Shown in pieces: positions 55,540-64,000 of a stretch of 64,000 bases of DNA. The notes under the pieces are model-generated. The model had not been told where the DNA came from, did not search any database, and worked only from the letters and a program-made list of their open reading frames with translations. The stretch's first letter is position 1, and each line of letters begins with the position of its first letter. A program made the position numbers and the translations under genes. Origin of the DNA: Caballeronia sordidicola (GTDB lineage: Bacteria > Pseudomonadota > Gammaproteobacteria > Burkholderiales > Burkholderiaceae). The stretch covers positions 33,066 to 97,065 of the forward strand of contig NZ_MTHB01000209.1 in NCBI RefSeq assembly GCF_002220365.1, read 5' to 3'.

Positions 55540-55557
55540 ATTCCATAATAAAGGAAT
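55540..55557. promoter_or_regulatory. Candidate IclR operator
   Basis: ATTCC (55540-55544) and GGAAT (55553-55557) flank an AT-only 8-base centre, just before the SelA-like gene's ribosome site. IclR-type sites often have GGAA/TTCC arms. Overlap with the leader suggests repression. Confidence 0.4.
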
Positions 55558-55572
55558 ATCAGGAGCGGCATG

Positions 55573-56772
55573 ATGGATATTTATTCCCGATTTGGTCTAC
55601 GCCCGGTCGTCAATGGTTCGGGCACGATGACGAGCCTGGGTGCGTCCATTGTGGCGGCGCCGGTCATTGATGCAATGGCGGCAATCCTTCCTCAGTTCGT
55701 CGAGATGGACGACTTGCAACGCAAGGCGTCGGCGGGAATCGCGCAGGCTTGCGGCAGCGAAAGCGGCTATATCACGGCATCCTGTTCGGCTGCGATCACG
55801 CTCGGAATTGCTGCGACCATGACCGGCGACGATCCCGGACTGATCGAGCGTTTGCCCGATACAAGCGGACTGCGCAACGAGGTCGTCGTGCAAACGGGCC
55901 ACCTCGTCAATTATGGCGCACCCATCGATCAGGCCATCCGGCTTGCCGGCGCACGCGTCGTGCCGGTGGGAGCAGCCACGGAGTCGCATGGTTACCAGCT
56001 AACCGCTGCGATCAGCGAGCGCACGACCGCTGCGCTCTATGTCGTCTCGCATCACACGGTCCAGTTCGGATTGATCCACGTGGAAGAATTCATCGCCCTC
56101 GCGCATGCTAAAGGTGTACCGGTAATCGTGGATGCCGCGTCTGAATATGATCTCACGCGCTTCATTGCCGCGGGCGCCGATCTCGTGTTGTATTCTGCGC
56201 ACAAGTTTCTCGGCGGTCCGACTGCCGGTATTGTCGCCGGCAAGAAAACGCTGGTACGTGCCGCCTATTTCCAGAATGGCGGTATTGGCCGTGGCATGAA
56301 AGTGGGCAAGGAAGGCATTGCCGGCGCCATCGCCGCACTCGAACAATGGCAGCAGCGCGACCATGCAGCAGTGCGCGCCCGTGAACGCGGTTATCTTGAG
56401 TTGTGGCGTGAGGCGCTGAATGCCCGCGTTGGCGTACGCGCCGAGATCGATGCCGATCCGACCGGCAATCCGCTCGACCGCCTGAAGTTGTCCATCGATC
56501 CGCGCGCGGCGCGCATCAGCGCCTGGGACCTGGCGGACGCCCTCGCCCATCCGCCGGCAGGCAGCGTGCCGGTGATCGTCCGTGATCACGAGGCCGAACT
56601 GAATTTCTTCTTCATCGACCCATGCAATCTGCATCCGGGCCAGGAGCACAGCGTGCTTGAACGCCTGCTTGATGAACTCGAGCGTGCGCAACACGCGCCA
56701 CATCCGCTGGTCAGCCCGTTTTTCGAGCGCGACGCGCGGCGTGGTGCAGCCCGGCGGAATTGGCCCGACTGA
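55573..56772 (+). CDS. SelA-like PLP enzyme (DgaE/aminotransferase class V fold), probable ammonia lyase
   Basis: A 399-residue fold-type I PLP enzyme. The PLP lysine is about Lys211 in YSAHKFLGGPTAG and the PLP-ring Asp about 187 in VIVDAASEYDL. RPVVNGSGTMTSLGASIV near the start is the SelA/DgaE signature. Homologues are often annotated as selenocysteine synthase, but no selenium genes are near; DgaE-type enzymes eliminate ammonia from 2-amino-2-deoxy sugar acids. AGGAG is 7 bases before ATG 55573 (an ATG at 55570 is also possible). RidA, porin and GntP neighbours fit catabolism of an amino sugar acid or hydroxy amino acid. Confidence 0.85.
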   Translation: MDIYSRFGLRPVVNGSGTMTSLGASIVAAPVIDAMAAILPQFVEMDDLQRKASAGIAQACGSESGYITASCSAAITLGIAATMTGDDPGLIERLPDTSGLRNEVVVQTGHLVNYGAPIDQAIRLAGARVVPVGAATESHGYQLTAAISERTTAALYVVSHHTVQFGLIHVEEFIALAHAKGVPVIVDAASEYDLTRFIAAGADLVLYSAHKFLGGPTAGIVAGKKTLVRAAYFQNGGIGRGMKVGKEGIAGAIAALEQWQQRDHAAVRARERGYLELWREALNARVGVRAEIDADPTGNPLDRLKLSIDPRAARISAWDLADALAHPPAGSVPVIVRDHEAELNFFFIDPCNLHPGQEHSVLERLLDELERAQHAPHPLVSPFFERDARRGAARRNWPD

Positions 56773-56919
56773 GTAGCCCGACTGGCCTGATTTTCTTGTA
56801 TGACCGATACGCCGGATTTCTCCGGCGTCGCTTTGCCTTGCACGTTTAGTAATCCTTAGTCCATCGAAGACAACAAAAATTCATCGATGGGTGCCCTTCT
56901 TTCGACCAGAGGAAACCAG

Positions 56920-58035
56920 ATGCATAAGCAGATCCTTCGCACGGCCGTGGCCGTCGCCGTGACGGGAAGCGTTGCGCAAGCCGCTTTCGCCCAAAGCAGC
57001 GTGACGCTCTACGGTATCGTGGATGCCGGCTTCACATACACCAACAATCAAAAGGGCAATAGCGCCTATCAGGCGACTCAAGGCAATGTGCAAGGGTCGC
57101 GCTGGGGTCTGCTTGGCAGCGAGGATCTGGGCGGTGGCAACAAAGTCTTGTTCCGGCTCGAAAACGGCTTCAGCCTGGAATCGGGCGCGTCGGGCCAGGG
57201 TGGACGCATGTTCGGCCGCAGCGCATGGGTGGGGTTGAGCAACGACCGCGCCGGTACGATCACGCTAGGCCGTCAGTACAACAGCGTGCAGGACTATCTC
57301 TCGAATCTGCAGATCAACGGCGTGGGCGCAATGAGCCAGTACGGCAACGCGATCTACGACAACGACGACATCAACAACACCTACCGCACCGACAACGCCG
57401 TCAAGTACACCACGCCGACGTTCTCCGGCTTCACCGCGAACGCAATGTACGCGTTCTCGAACACTGCCGGTGATTTCTCCAATAACCGCGCGTGGAGCGT
57501 GGGCGCGGATTATGCAGCGGGTCCGGTGCGCCTTGACGCGGCCTACTCGCTGGTCGATCACCCTGCGTCGAACACAGCCGGCGCCGCCCCCTCCGACAAC
57601 TACTACAGCACCAACTCGTCGATCATCAGCAACGTTGCGCGCAACCAGGTCTGGGGCGCAGGCGGTGCCTACACGTTCGGGCCGGCGACGGTCGCCTTGC
57701 TGTACACGAACTCGCATTTCGACCTCCTGACCGGCGGCAGCCTGCGTTTCGCGAACTATGAAGCGAGCGTGCGTTATCAGTTCACGCCCGCCACGCTGCT
57801 CTCGCTTGGCTACATCTACACGAGCCAGAACAGCAGTTCGGCAACCGCGTCGAATGGTCACTACAACCAGCTCGCACTCGGTGGCGAGTACTTCCTGTCG
57901 AAGACGACCGACCTCTACCTGAACGGCATTTACCAGCGTTCGTCCGGCGCCAAGGCCTGGATTGAAGGGGCCTCGAATCCGTCCAGCAACAACGGTCAGT
58001 TTGTCACCGTCGTGGGCATTCGACACAAGTTCTAA
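56920..58035 (+). CDS. Burkholderia-type trimeric porin, second copy
   Basis: A 371-residue porin, clearly paralogous to the one at 41 kb. The signal peptide ends AFA-Q (about 25), followed by SSVTLYGIVDAGFTYTNN; GRQYNSVQDYLSNLQINGVG marks the L3 region and the protein ends in Phe (GIRHKF). AGAGGAAA precedes ATG 56920; an in-frame ATG at 56887 lacks this. It stands between the SelA-like and GntP genes, so it likely admits their substrate through the outer membrane. Confidence 0.93.
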   Translation: MHKQILRTAVAVAVTGSVAQAAFAQSSVTLYGIVDAGFTYTNNQKGNSAYQATQGNVQGSRWGLLGSEDLGGGNKVLFRLENGFSLESGASGQGGRMFGRSAWVGLSNDRAGTITLGRQYNSVQDYLSNLQINGVGAMSQYGNAIYDNDDINNTYRTDNAVKYTTPTFSGFTANAMYAFSNTAGDFSNNRAWSVGADYAAGPVRLDAAYSLVDHPASNTAGAAPSDNYYSTNSSIISNVARNQVWGAGGAYTFGPATVALLYTNSHFDLLTGGSLRFANYEASVRYQFTPATLLSLGYIYTSQNSSSATASNGHYNQLALGGEYFLSKTTDLYLNGIYQRSSGAKAWIEGASNPSSNNGQFVTVVGIRHKF

Positions 58036-58042
58036 CCAGGCA

Positions 58043-58083
58043 GGCCGGACCGATGAAGACCCGGGCGGCTCGACGGTTCGGCC
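58043..58083 (+). terminator. Hairpin between porin and GntP genes
   Basis: GGCCGGACCG (58043-58052) pairs with CGGTTCGGCC (58074-58083), ten pairs with one G-U, followed by CTTTCTACCCGTTTTT. The loop is 21 bases, so it may act as a partial terminator that lowers GntP expression relative to the porin. Confidence 0.5.
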
Positions 58084-58122
58084 CTTTCTACCCGTTTTTC
58101 TGACCGCTATTTTGGAGCCTCC

Positions 58123-59493
58123 ATGGCGACTGTCCAGGGAAGTCTGTTACTCGTCTACGCGTTGGTCGCGATCATCGCGCTGGTCGTGTTGATCGCGCGA
58201 TTCAAGCTCAATCCGTTTATTACGCTGATGGTGGTGTCTGTCGCCCTCGCGCTTGCCGTCGGCATGCCGATGACGTCGATTCTCAAGTCGTTCGAAACCG
58301 GCGTCGGCGGAACGCTCGGGCATATTGCGATTGTCGTCGGGCTAGGCACGATGCTCGGCAAGATGATGGCCGAATCCGGCGGGGCTGAACGCATCGCGCA
58401 AACGCTCATCGGATTGTTTGGCCCGAAGAATGTGCATTGGGCAATGATGTGCATCGCGTTCCTCGTCGGCCTGCCGGTATTTTTCGAAGTCGGTTTCGTG
58501 CTGCTGATTCCGATTGCGTTCAACGTAGCGCAGCGTACCGGCACGTCGATGATCCGGGTCGGCATTCCGATGGTCGCGGGACTCTCGGTGGTGCACGGCC
58601 TGATTCCACCGCACCCGGCCGCGTTGCTGGCGGTGACGGCTTATAACGCGGACATTGGTCACACGATTTTCTACGCGTTGATTGTGGGTATTCCCACGGC
58701 GATTATCGCCGGACCGCTGTTCTCGAAACTGATCGCGAAGTTCGTCGTGCTCGAAGGCGTCAATCCGATGGCGCAGCAGTTTATCGAGCAAGATGCCGCG
58801 CGCGCGACGCAGAAACTGCCGAGCTTCGGTATCACGCTGCTGACCGTCCTGTTGCCGGTGCTGCTAATGCTCCTGGGTAGTTGGGCCGACCTGATCGTGC
58901 CGGCGAAATCAACGGCCAACAACGTGCTGCGCCTGATCGGGCACCCGGACATGGCATTGCTGCTTGCAGTGCTGTTGAGCTTCTACACGTTCGGCTCGGC
59001 GCGTGGGTTCAATCGTGAATCCATCCTCAAGTTCACCAACGAGTGTCTGGCGCCGACCGCCAGCATCACGCTGGTCGTGGGTGCCGGGGCAGGCTTCGGG
59101 CGCATCCTGATCGACAGCGGCGCGTCCAAAGCGATCGTCGACGTGGCCACCGGCGCGCATGTGCCGCTGCTGATTCTCGCGTGGCTGGTCGCCGGTTTGA
59201 TTCGGGTCGCGACGGGATCAGCGACAGTTGCCATGGCCACGGCTGCGGGGATCATCGCACCGATCGCAGCAGCAGCCGCCTCCACGGCGACTGGCGTGCG
59301 TCCTGAACTACTCGTGCTCGCGACGGGCGCTGGATCGCTGATCCTGTCACACGTGAACGACGGCGGTTTCTGGCTGGTCAAGGAGTACTTCGGCATGACC
59401 GTGACGCAGACGTTCAAGACCTGGACCGTGTGCGAAACGATTATTTCGGTGACCGCGCTGGTGTTCACGCTCGGGTTGTCGATGGTGATCTGA
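58123..59493 (+). CDS. GntP family permease (gluconate / D-serine type symporter)
   Basis: A 456-residue inner-membrane protein with 12-14 spans. FKLNPFITLMVVSVALALAV, GFGRILIDSGASKAIVD and GSATVAMATAAGIIAPIAAA are family signatures. GGAG is about 6 bases before ATG 58123. Relatives import gluconate, ketodeoxygluconate, D-serine or D-glucosaminate with protons. Placed after the SelA-like enzyme and porin, it likely imports that enzyme's substrate. Confidence 0.9.
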   Translation: MATVQGSLLLVYALVAIIALVVLIARFKLNPFITLMVVSVALALAVGMPMTSILKSFETGVGGTLGHIAIVVGLGTMLGKMMAESGGAERIAQTLIGLFGPKNVHWAMMCIAFLVGLPVFFEVGFVLLIPIAFNVAQRTGTSMIRVGIPMVAGLSVVHGLIPPHPAALLAVTAYNADIGHTIFYALIVGIPTAIIAGPLFSKLIAKFVVLEGVNPMAQQFIEQDAARATQKLPSFGITLLTVLLPVLLMLLGSWADLIVPAKSTANNVLRLIGHPDMALLLAVLLSFYTFGSARGFNRESILKFTNECLAPTASITLVVGAGAGFGRILIDSGASKAIVDVATGAHVPLLILAWLVAGLIRVATGSATVAMATAAGIIAPIAAAAASTATGVRPELLVLATGAGSLILSHVNDGGFWLVKEYFGMTVTQTFKTWTVCETIISVTALVFTLGLSMVI

Positions 59494-59952
59494 AGCGGCG
59501 CGGCATGCCGATAAAACGCTTGCCGCCTGCATTAATAACGTTGCAAATCCGGTGTGTGAACGCCACTGCGCCGACGCTGACGCACCGGAGCAGTCATGAA
59601 GTCACGCGCCGTGCGCCCAGCGCTCAACTCAATATACACACGCGTGTCACGTTCCAAGTCGATATCCGTTGCTGCGGATCGTATCGAACAACGGCTCCCC
59701 GCCTTCGATATCGATCTTTTTTCGCACCCGGCCGCACGCTTACACTACGGTTACGTGCACGCCGTTGCGCAGTTTCCCGACCGGTCGGACGTTTTTTCTC
59801 TAGTACTCTGATGATCGCGAACCGCACCGTCGCTCGCATGCGCCGACCATGCTTGTTTAAAGCGTAACTGGTATAACGACATACTTAGCGTCGCAAACGG
59901 CCCGCTCCGCGGAGCGCAATTCTGACTGCAAACTCGCGATTCCTTACGCACC
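59494..59952. other. Intergenic region before zwf
   Basis: 459 bases. A TATAAC box at about 59872 (ACTGGTATAACGACA) is a reasonable -10 for zwf. A 71-codon frame with GGAG before its ATG (59596-59811) is present but has no recognisable sequence. No RNA gene is seen. Confidence 0.4.
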
Positions 59953-61428
59953 ATGACCACTCAAACCCATTCAGCCGCTCCCGATCTTCCTGTCGACATG
60001 ATCATCTTCGGCGGTGGCGGCGACCTGTCCGCACGCAAGCTCCTGCCCGCCCTTTACATGGCGCATTTGCACTGCAACCTGCCCCCGAAAACACGCATTA
60101 TCGCGATCGGACGACGCGACTGGTCGCGCGAGCAATACGTGCAATTCGTGGAAGAGCAATCGAAACCCTTCGTCGACAAGAAAGCGCTCGATCCGCAATC
60201 CTGGGACACGTTCCTGGCTCTGTTCGACTACGTGCGCATCAACATCGATGCGGCGAGCGACTATCTGCGGCTAGCGGAAATTGCGCGCAAGGACGTGTGC
60301 CGTGTGTTTTATCTCGCGACGTCGCCGGATCTGTTCACGACCATCTGCGACAACCTCGCGGCTGCTGGCCTGGTCGACAACAACTCGCGCGTCGTGCTGG
60401 AAAAACCGCTCGGTCATGATCTTGCCTCGGCGCAAGCGATCAATGCTTCTGTCGGCCGTCATTTCGCCGAGGCGCAGATTTATCGCATCGATCACTACCT
60501 CGGCAAGGAAACGGTGCAGAACCTGATGGTGCTGCGTTTCGGCAACGCGATCTTCGGACCGCTGTGGCAGGCGCCGTACATCAAGAGCGTGCAGATTACC
60601 GTGGCGGAAACGGTAGGCGTGGGCAGCCGTGCGGGCTTCTACGACCAGACCGGCGCGCTGCGCGACATGGTGCAGAACCACCTGCTGCAACTGCTGTGCA
60701 TCGTGGCTATGGAGCCGCCCGTATCGCTCGATCCCGATGCCGTCCGCGACGAAAAGCTCAAGGTGCTGCGTTCGCTGCGCAAGATGACGGTGGCCGACAT
60801 TGCCCGCGATACCGTGCGCGGCCAGTACAGTCCGGGCGCGATTGGCGGCGAGCCGGTCAAGGGTTACATGGAAGAAGACAACGTGCCGGCGGAGAGCCGT
60901 GCCGAGACCTTCGTCGCCATCCGCGCGCATATCAACAACTGGCGCTGGGCGAACGTGCCGTTCTTCCTGCGTACGGGCAAGCGCTTGCAGAAGAAGCAAT
61001 CGGAGATCGTGATCGACTTCGCCGACCTGCCGTTCTCGATCATTCCCAGCGGACCGCGCAACTATGGCAACCGGCTGGTCATCCAGTTGCAACCGGAAGA
61101 ATCGATCCAGTTGCAGATGCTCGCTAAAGAGCCCGGCAGCGGCATGCATATGCTGCCGGTGAACCTGAATCTGGATTTGCAGCAAGCATTTAGCGAACGT
61201 CGCGCGGAAGCGTACGAGCGGCTGTTGATCGATGTGATGCGTGGTCGCCTGACGCATTTCATGCGTCGCGATGAGCTCGAAGCGGCATGGGCGTGGGTCG
61301 AACCGATCCTGGACGGATGGAAGGAATTGAACGACCGTCCGCGCACCTATACGGCGGGCACGTTCGGACCGGCCGCCTCTTCAGCGCTGATGGCGCGGGA
61401 GAACATGGCGTGGGCTGAAGAGGCCTGA
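59953..61428 (+). CDS. zwf: Glucose-6-phosphate 1-dehydrogenase
   Basis: A 491-residue enzyme of full length. The NADP-binding loop is FGGGGDLSARKLLPALY (about 19-35; most relatives have G-A-S/T-G-D-L), EKPLGHD is at 150-156 and the active-site motif RIDHYLGKE at 178-186. It oxidises glucose-6-phosphate to 6-phosphogluconolactone, feeding the Entner-Doudoroff and pentose-phosphate routes. The usual neighbours pgl, edd/eda or hexR are absent. The gene stands alone and converges on the two-component system. Confidence 0.96.
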   Translation: MTTQTHSAAPDLPVDMIIFGGGGDLSARKLLPALYMAHLHCNLPPKTRIIAIGRRDWSREQYVQFVEEQSKPFVDKKALDPQSWDTFLALFDYVRINIDAASDYLRLAEIARKDVCRVFYLATSPDLFTTICDNLAAAGLVDNNSRVVLEKPLGHDLASAQAINASVGRHFAEAQIYRIDHYLGKETVQNLMVLRFGNAIFGPLWQAPYIKSVQITVAETVGVGSRAGFYDQTGALRDMVQNHLLQLLCIVAMEPPVSLDPDAVRDEKLKVLRSLRKMTVADIARDTVRGQYSPGAIGGEPVKGYMEEDNVPAESRAETFVAIRAHINNWRWANVPFFLRTGKRLQKKQSEIVIDFADLPFSIIPSGPRNYGNRLVIQLQPEESIQLQMLAKEPGSGMHMLPVNLNLDLQQAFSERRAEAYERLLIDVMRGRLTHFMRRDELEAAWAWVEPILDGWKELNDRPRTYTAGTFGPAASSALMARENMAWAEEA

Positions 61429-61429
61429 C

Positions 61430-61460
61430 GCTGCTCATTCGCTGCTCATTCGCTGCTCAC
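61430..61460 (+). repeat. Short tandem repeat after zwf
   Basis: GCTGCTCATTC occurs twice in tandem (61430-61440, 61441-61451), followed by a partial third copy (GCTGCTCA). It begins 2 bases after the zwf stop. Confidence 0.8.
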
Positions 61461-61485
61461 TGGCACCGGATCATCGGTGCGAGTG
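61458..61485. terminator. Hairpin between convergent zwf and histidine kinase genes
   Basis: GCACCG (61463-61468) and CGGTGC (61475-61480) pair perfectly over a 6-base loop, extended by CACT and AGTG arms with one mismatch. No U tract follows. It is a probable shared terminator. Confidence 0.4.
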
Positions 61486-61503
61486 AAACGGGAAGCTGCA
61501 GCG

Positions 61504-62859
61504 CTAAAGCGAAAACCGGACCTCGGCCGCAAGACCTTTGCCGCCGGGGCTGTCATCAAGAATGATGCTAGCCCGGTGCGCCCGCACGATCTCCCTCACG
61601 ATGGCAAGGCCCAGCCCGCTGCCCTCCTCCGCCGATGCCCTGAAGAACGGTTCGAACACGCGATCGCGGACATCGGCTGGAATGCCGGGACCGTCGTCGG
61701 TGACGGCAAGCACGATCGTCTTCTCGCGCCGCTCGATCAATAACGTCACGTGACCTGACGCGGGGGTGTATCGAATAGCGTTATCGACCAGATTGAAAAC
61801 CAGCACCGACAATAAACGCGCGTTTCCTAATACGATCGCGTCGTCGGCAAGCTGCGCGGCCAGCTCGATCCCGCGACGCTGTGCCAGCAGCGCCAACTCT
61901 TCAATTACCGTTGTCGCGACCTCGCGCAAATCGACACGCTCGCCCTCGAAATGGCTGTAATCAGCGGTCTCAGCCTGCGCGAGCATCAGCAACTGGTTGG
62001 TGAGCGACACCAGCGCCCCATTGCTCTTGTGCATGGCTGACAGGGTTTCTTTGACGGTCGCGAGGTCATCGTGGCGTCGGGCGTATTGCAATTGCGCGCC
62101 GAGCAACGTCAGCGGCGTTCTCAACTGATGCGCGGCATGCGCAATGAAGCGCCGCTGCATGGCGGTCTGCCGCTCGATCCTCGCAATGCACTGATTGATG
62201 GCATCCACAATGGGCCGCAACTCGCTCTGAAGATGCTCCGAGCGCAACGGCACAAGTTCGTTCGGCGCGCGGTCGCGAACGTCATTGGTCAGCGCCATCA
62301 GGTGCCGCAACTCGAACGTCAGGCCGACGCACACCAGCACGATTGCAATCGCAATGATCTCCGCGAAATGCTGCAGTTGCGGTCGCCATAGCTCAGTCGC
62401 CAATGCATCGCGCTCCAGTTCCGTGCGGCCCACCGAAACGAGGATGCGCTTGCTTTCACCCGAGTCGTACATCGGCCGGATGATAGAGACCGCGCGCACC
62501 GGCTGACCGTCGATCTCGGTGTCGTACCAGCCGGGTGAACTGGCAGGCTCGACCTGTTCAAGATCCGACGTGCCCGCAATCGTCGGTCCGTCGATCACGC
62601 GCATGCGAAAGAACACCCGGTCGCCATAGGGCGAACTCAGGATCTCGATTGCGCTCGGCGAAATGTCCGCATGCAGAAAACTGTCGTCCCACTTGACGTC
62701 GCCGGCCATCACACGGGCGGACGCGAGCAACGCATTGTCCTGGATCAGGCTCGCGGTTTTCTGCGCGCCTTCACGGGCCATGTAGCCCGCGGCAAGCACA
62801 TAGACCGTCAGCGGTAGCAGCAACCACAGCAGAAGCCGAAGGCGCAGGCTATTCGTCAT
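61504..62859 (-). CDS. Sensor histidine kinase, TctE/QseC type
   Basis: A 451-residue membrane kinase. Spans at about 7-27 and 165-183 enclose a periplasmic sensor domain of about 135 residues (2CSK_N type). H-box AHAAHQLRTPL with His244, N-box VFNLVDNAIRYT, G1 DDGPGI, F-box FEPFFR, G2 GSGLGLAIV are intact. It starts 2 bases after the response-regulator stop. With a citrate-type MHS transporter gene next to the regulator, tricarboxylate sensing as in TctDE is likely. Confidence 0.9.
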   Translation of the reverse strand: MTNSLRLRLLLWLLLPLTVYVLAAGYMAREGAQKTASLIQDNALLASARVMAGDVKWDDSFLHADISPSAIEILSSPYGDRVFFRMRVIDGPTIAGTSDLEQVEPASSPGWYDTEIDGQPVRAVSIIRPMYDSGESKRILVSVGRTELERDALATELWRPQLQHFAEIIAIAIVLVCVGLTFELRHLMALTNDVRDRAPNELVPLRSEHLQSELRPIVDAINQCIARIERQTAMQRRFIAHAAHQLRTPLTLLGAQLQYARRHDDLATVKETLSAMHKSNGALVSLTNQLLMLAQAETADYSHFEGERVDLREVATTVIEELALLAQRRGIELAAQLADDAIVLGNARLLSVLVFNLVDNAIRYTPASGHVTLLIERREKTIVLAVTDDGPGIPADVRDRVFEPFFRASAEEGSGLGLAIVREIVRAHRASIILDDSPGGKGLAAEVRFSL

Positions 62860-62861
62860 CG

Positions 62862-63539
62862 TTATTCGTCATCGCTGCTGGCTTGCAACAGATAACCCAG
62901 GCCCCGGAGCGTAATGATGGTGGCGGTGCTTTTCTCAAGCTTTTTGCGCAGCCGGGAGACGTATATCTCGATGGCGTCTTCGCTCGTGTGGGTGGTCGAA
63001 CTGCCGAGCGAATCGGCGAGCATCGGTTTGGAGACAGTCTTCTTGGCCTTGAGGATCAAGGTCTCGAGCACGGCATGCTCTCTCGGTGTCAGGCTCAGTG
63101 CTTCGCCCGCTACCGAGAACTGCCGCCGGTCGATATCGTAGGAAAGATCGCCGCAGCGCGTGCTGTTCGAGCGCGAGGGCAACTGCCGGCGCACGAGTAC
63201 CTTGACCCGTGCGACCAGCTCGCGTGCATCGAACGGCTTGACGACGTAGTCGTCCGCGCCGGCGCTCAGGCAGATCACCTTTTCATCCACGGAACCGCTG
63301 GCGGTCAGGATCAGCACGGGCGTGTCGTCGCCCCGTTCTCTCAGCCGCCGTAGCACGCCCTTGCCGGACAGATTGGGCAAGTTGAGATCGAGCAGCACGA
63401 CATCGTAGCGCGTGGTGCGCAAGAATCGGTCGGCTGCGTCGCCGTCGCTGACGCGGTCGAGCACAAAACCATCGTCTTCCAGAATCTTAGCGAGCCAGTG
63501 AGCCAGTTGCTCATTGTCCTCGACCAGCAGTAGCTTCAT
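62862..63539 (-). CDS. OmpR-family response regulator, TctD-like
   Basis: A 225-residue regulator. The receiver (1-118) has LLVEDNEQ, phospho-acceptor Asp51 (VVLLDLNLPNLSG) and Lys in VVKPFDA; the winged helix (about 125-222) has LTPREHAVLETLI and IEIYVSRLRKKLE. The start at 63539 is chosen over 63566 because MKLLLVEDNE is the conserved N-terminus. It is co-transcribed with the kinase. Confidence 0.92.
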   Translation of the reverse strand: MKLLLVEDNEQLAHWLAKILEDDGFVLDRVSDGDAADRFLRTTRYDVVLLDLNLPNLSGKGVLRRLRERGDDTPVLILTASGSVDEKVICLSAGADDYVVKPFDARELVARVKVLVRRQLPSRSNSTRCGDLSYDIDRRQFSVAGEALSLTPREHAVLETLILKAKKTVSKPMLADSLGSSTTHTSEDAIEIYVSRLRKKLEKSTATIITLRGLGYLLQASSDDE

Positions 63540-63681
63540 CACATTCACCGCGTTATGCGTGGGCATTGTCCGTCAGCCCGGCATGCGCATGATGTAAACA
63601 AGCCTCACGCCGCGCCGGGCCACGGCCCTCAGGCGAAGTGTATCTCGCTCGGGGCGTGGCCATGCTGTTCGGCGCCGACCG

Positions 63682-64000
63682 TCAAGCGGTCTTGTACTGG
63701 CCGCGTGCTTCCGTGGATCGATACAGCACGAGCGTCGCGATCAATCCGCAAACTGCGGCAACAGCCATCCATGCGCCCGGCGCCGCCTTGTTGCCGGTTA
63801 CGTGAATCAGGTACGTGGAGATGGCAGGCGTGAACCCGCCGATAGTCGTCGCCAGGCTATACGCCAGCGAAAAACCCGTCGTCCGCACTTCAACCGGCAT
63901 GACTTCAGTCAGCGCCACGACCATCGCACCGTTATAGCTGCCGTACAGGAACGAGAGCCACAACTCCACGCCGAGCAAGCGCAGGAACGACGGATCGGCG
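63682..64000 (-). CDS. MHS-type MFS transporter (citrate/tricarballylate:H+ symporter-like), C-terminal part
   Basis: The frame runs off the right edge and ends at 63682. The visible 105 residues contain VELWLSFLYGSYNGAMVVAL, TEVMPVEVRTTGFSLAYSLA and FTPAISTYLI, the marks of CitA/TcuC-like metabolite:H+ symporters. It is on the same strand as, and upstream of, the TctDE-like genes, so it may be their regulatory target. Confidence 0.85.
   Translation of the reverse strand, partial: ADPSFLRLLGVELWLSFLYGSYNGAMVVALTEVMPVEVRTTGFSLAYSLATTIGGFTPAISTYLIHVTGNKAAPGAWMAVAAVCGLIATLVLYRSTEARGQYKTA

Noticed and set aside
55573..56772. Selenocysteine synthase (SelA)
   Set aside because: The sequence has the SelA-like fold, but no selB, selC or selD is near and the RidA/GntP/porin context points to catabolism.
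59596..59811. 71-codon plus-strand frame before zwf with GGAG upstream of its ATG
   Set aside because: No recognisable domain, mixed codon use and it fills a promoter region. Not enough to call a gene.

Overview
The window looks like part of a Burkholderiaceae replicon, most likely Paraburkholderia or Caballeronia. It is GC-rich and dense in transporters and LysR, GntR and IclR regulators. It carries two Burkholderia-type trimeric porins and a very long tandem UvrA of the kind I associate with this group. This assignment is inference from gene content; there is no rRNA or other marker gene in the window.

Layout. 0-3 kb: the end of a DMT exporter facing a sulfonate/taurine-type ABC operon. 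3-9 kb: an orphan histidine kinase, a LysR gene, and divergent from it two enzymes that take 2-keto-3-deoxyarabonate to 2-oxoglutarate. 8.2-11.4 kb: a UndA-type 1-alkene-forming diiron oxidase translationally coupled to a GGDEF-EAL protein. 12-15 kb: a zinc-ribbon membrane protein and an orphan TAXI binding protein. 15-20.2 kb: an NTF2-like / glycogen debranching / GH63 operon. 20.2-22.6 kb: DUF445, ACT-domain protein and cyanase. 22.6-28.5 kb: a 1945-residue double UvrA with a LexA box upstream. 28.7-32.3 kb: a SulP-STAS-cNMP-domain transporter, a decayed small secreted protein and a LuxR-type response regulator.

32.5-42.3 kb: a LysR gene divergent from a peptide-type ABC operon (two permeases, two ATPases, binding protein) that ends in a CocE/NonD hydrolase, followed by a porin with a clear terminator. 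42.3-49.9 kb: an eight-gene minus-strand operon with a nucleoside-type (BMP) ABC transporter, two cysteine hydrolases resembling biuret and triuret hydrolases, an AtzH-like DUF3225 protein and a GntR-FCD regulator. A strong palindrome lies upstream of its first gene. I read this as a triuret/biuret nitrogen-scavenging system, and it is the most interesting system here.

50-54 kb: an AT-richer acyltransferase, then a debris zone with an MFS remnant, a Bcr/CflA efflux gene and the tail of a DddA/SCP1.201-like deaminase toxin. 54-59.5 kb: RidA and IclR divergent from a SelA-like PLP enzyme, a porin and a GntP permease, together probably an amino-sugar-acid or hydroxy-amino-acid pathway. 60-64 kb: zwf, then a TctD/TctE-like two-component system and the end of a citrate-type MHS transporter.

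Common themes are uptake of scarce organic nitrogen, sulfur and sugar acids, and local transcriptional control by divergent regulators.
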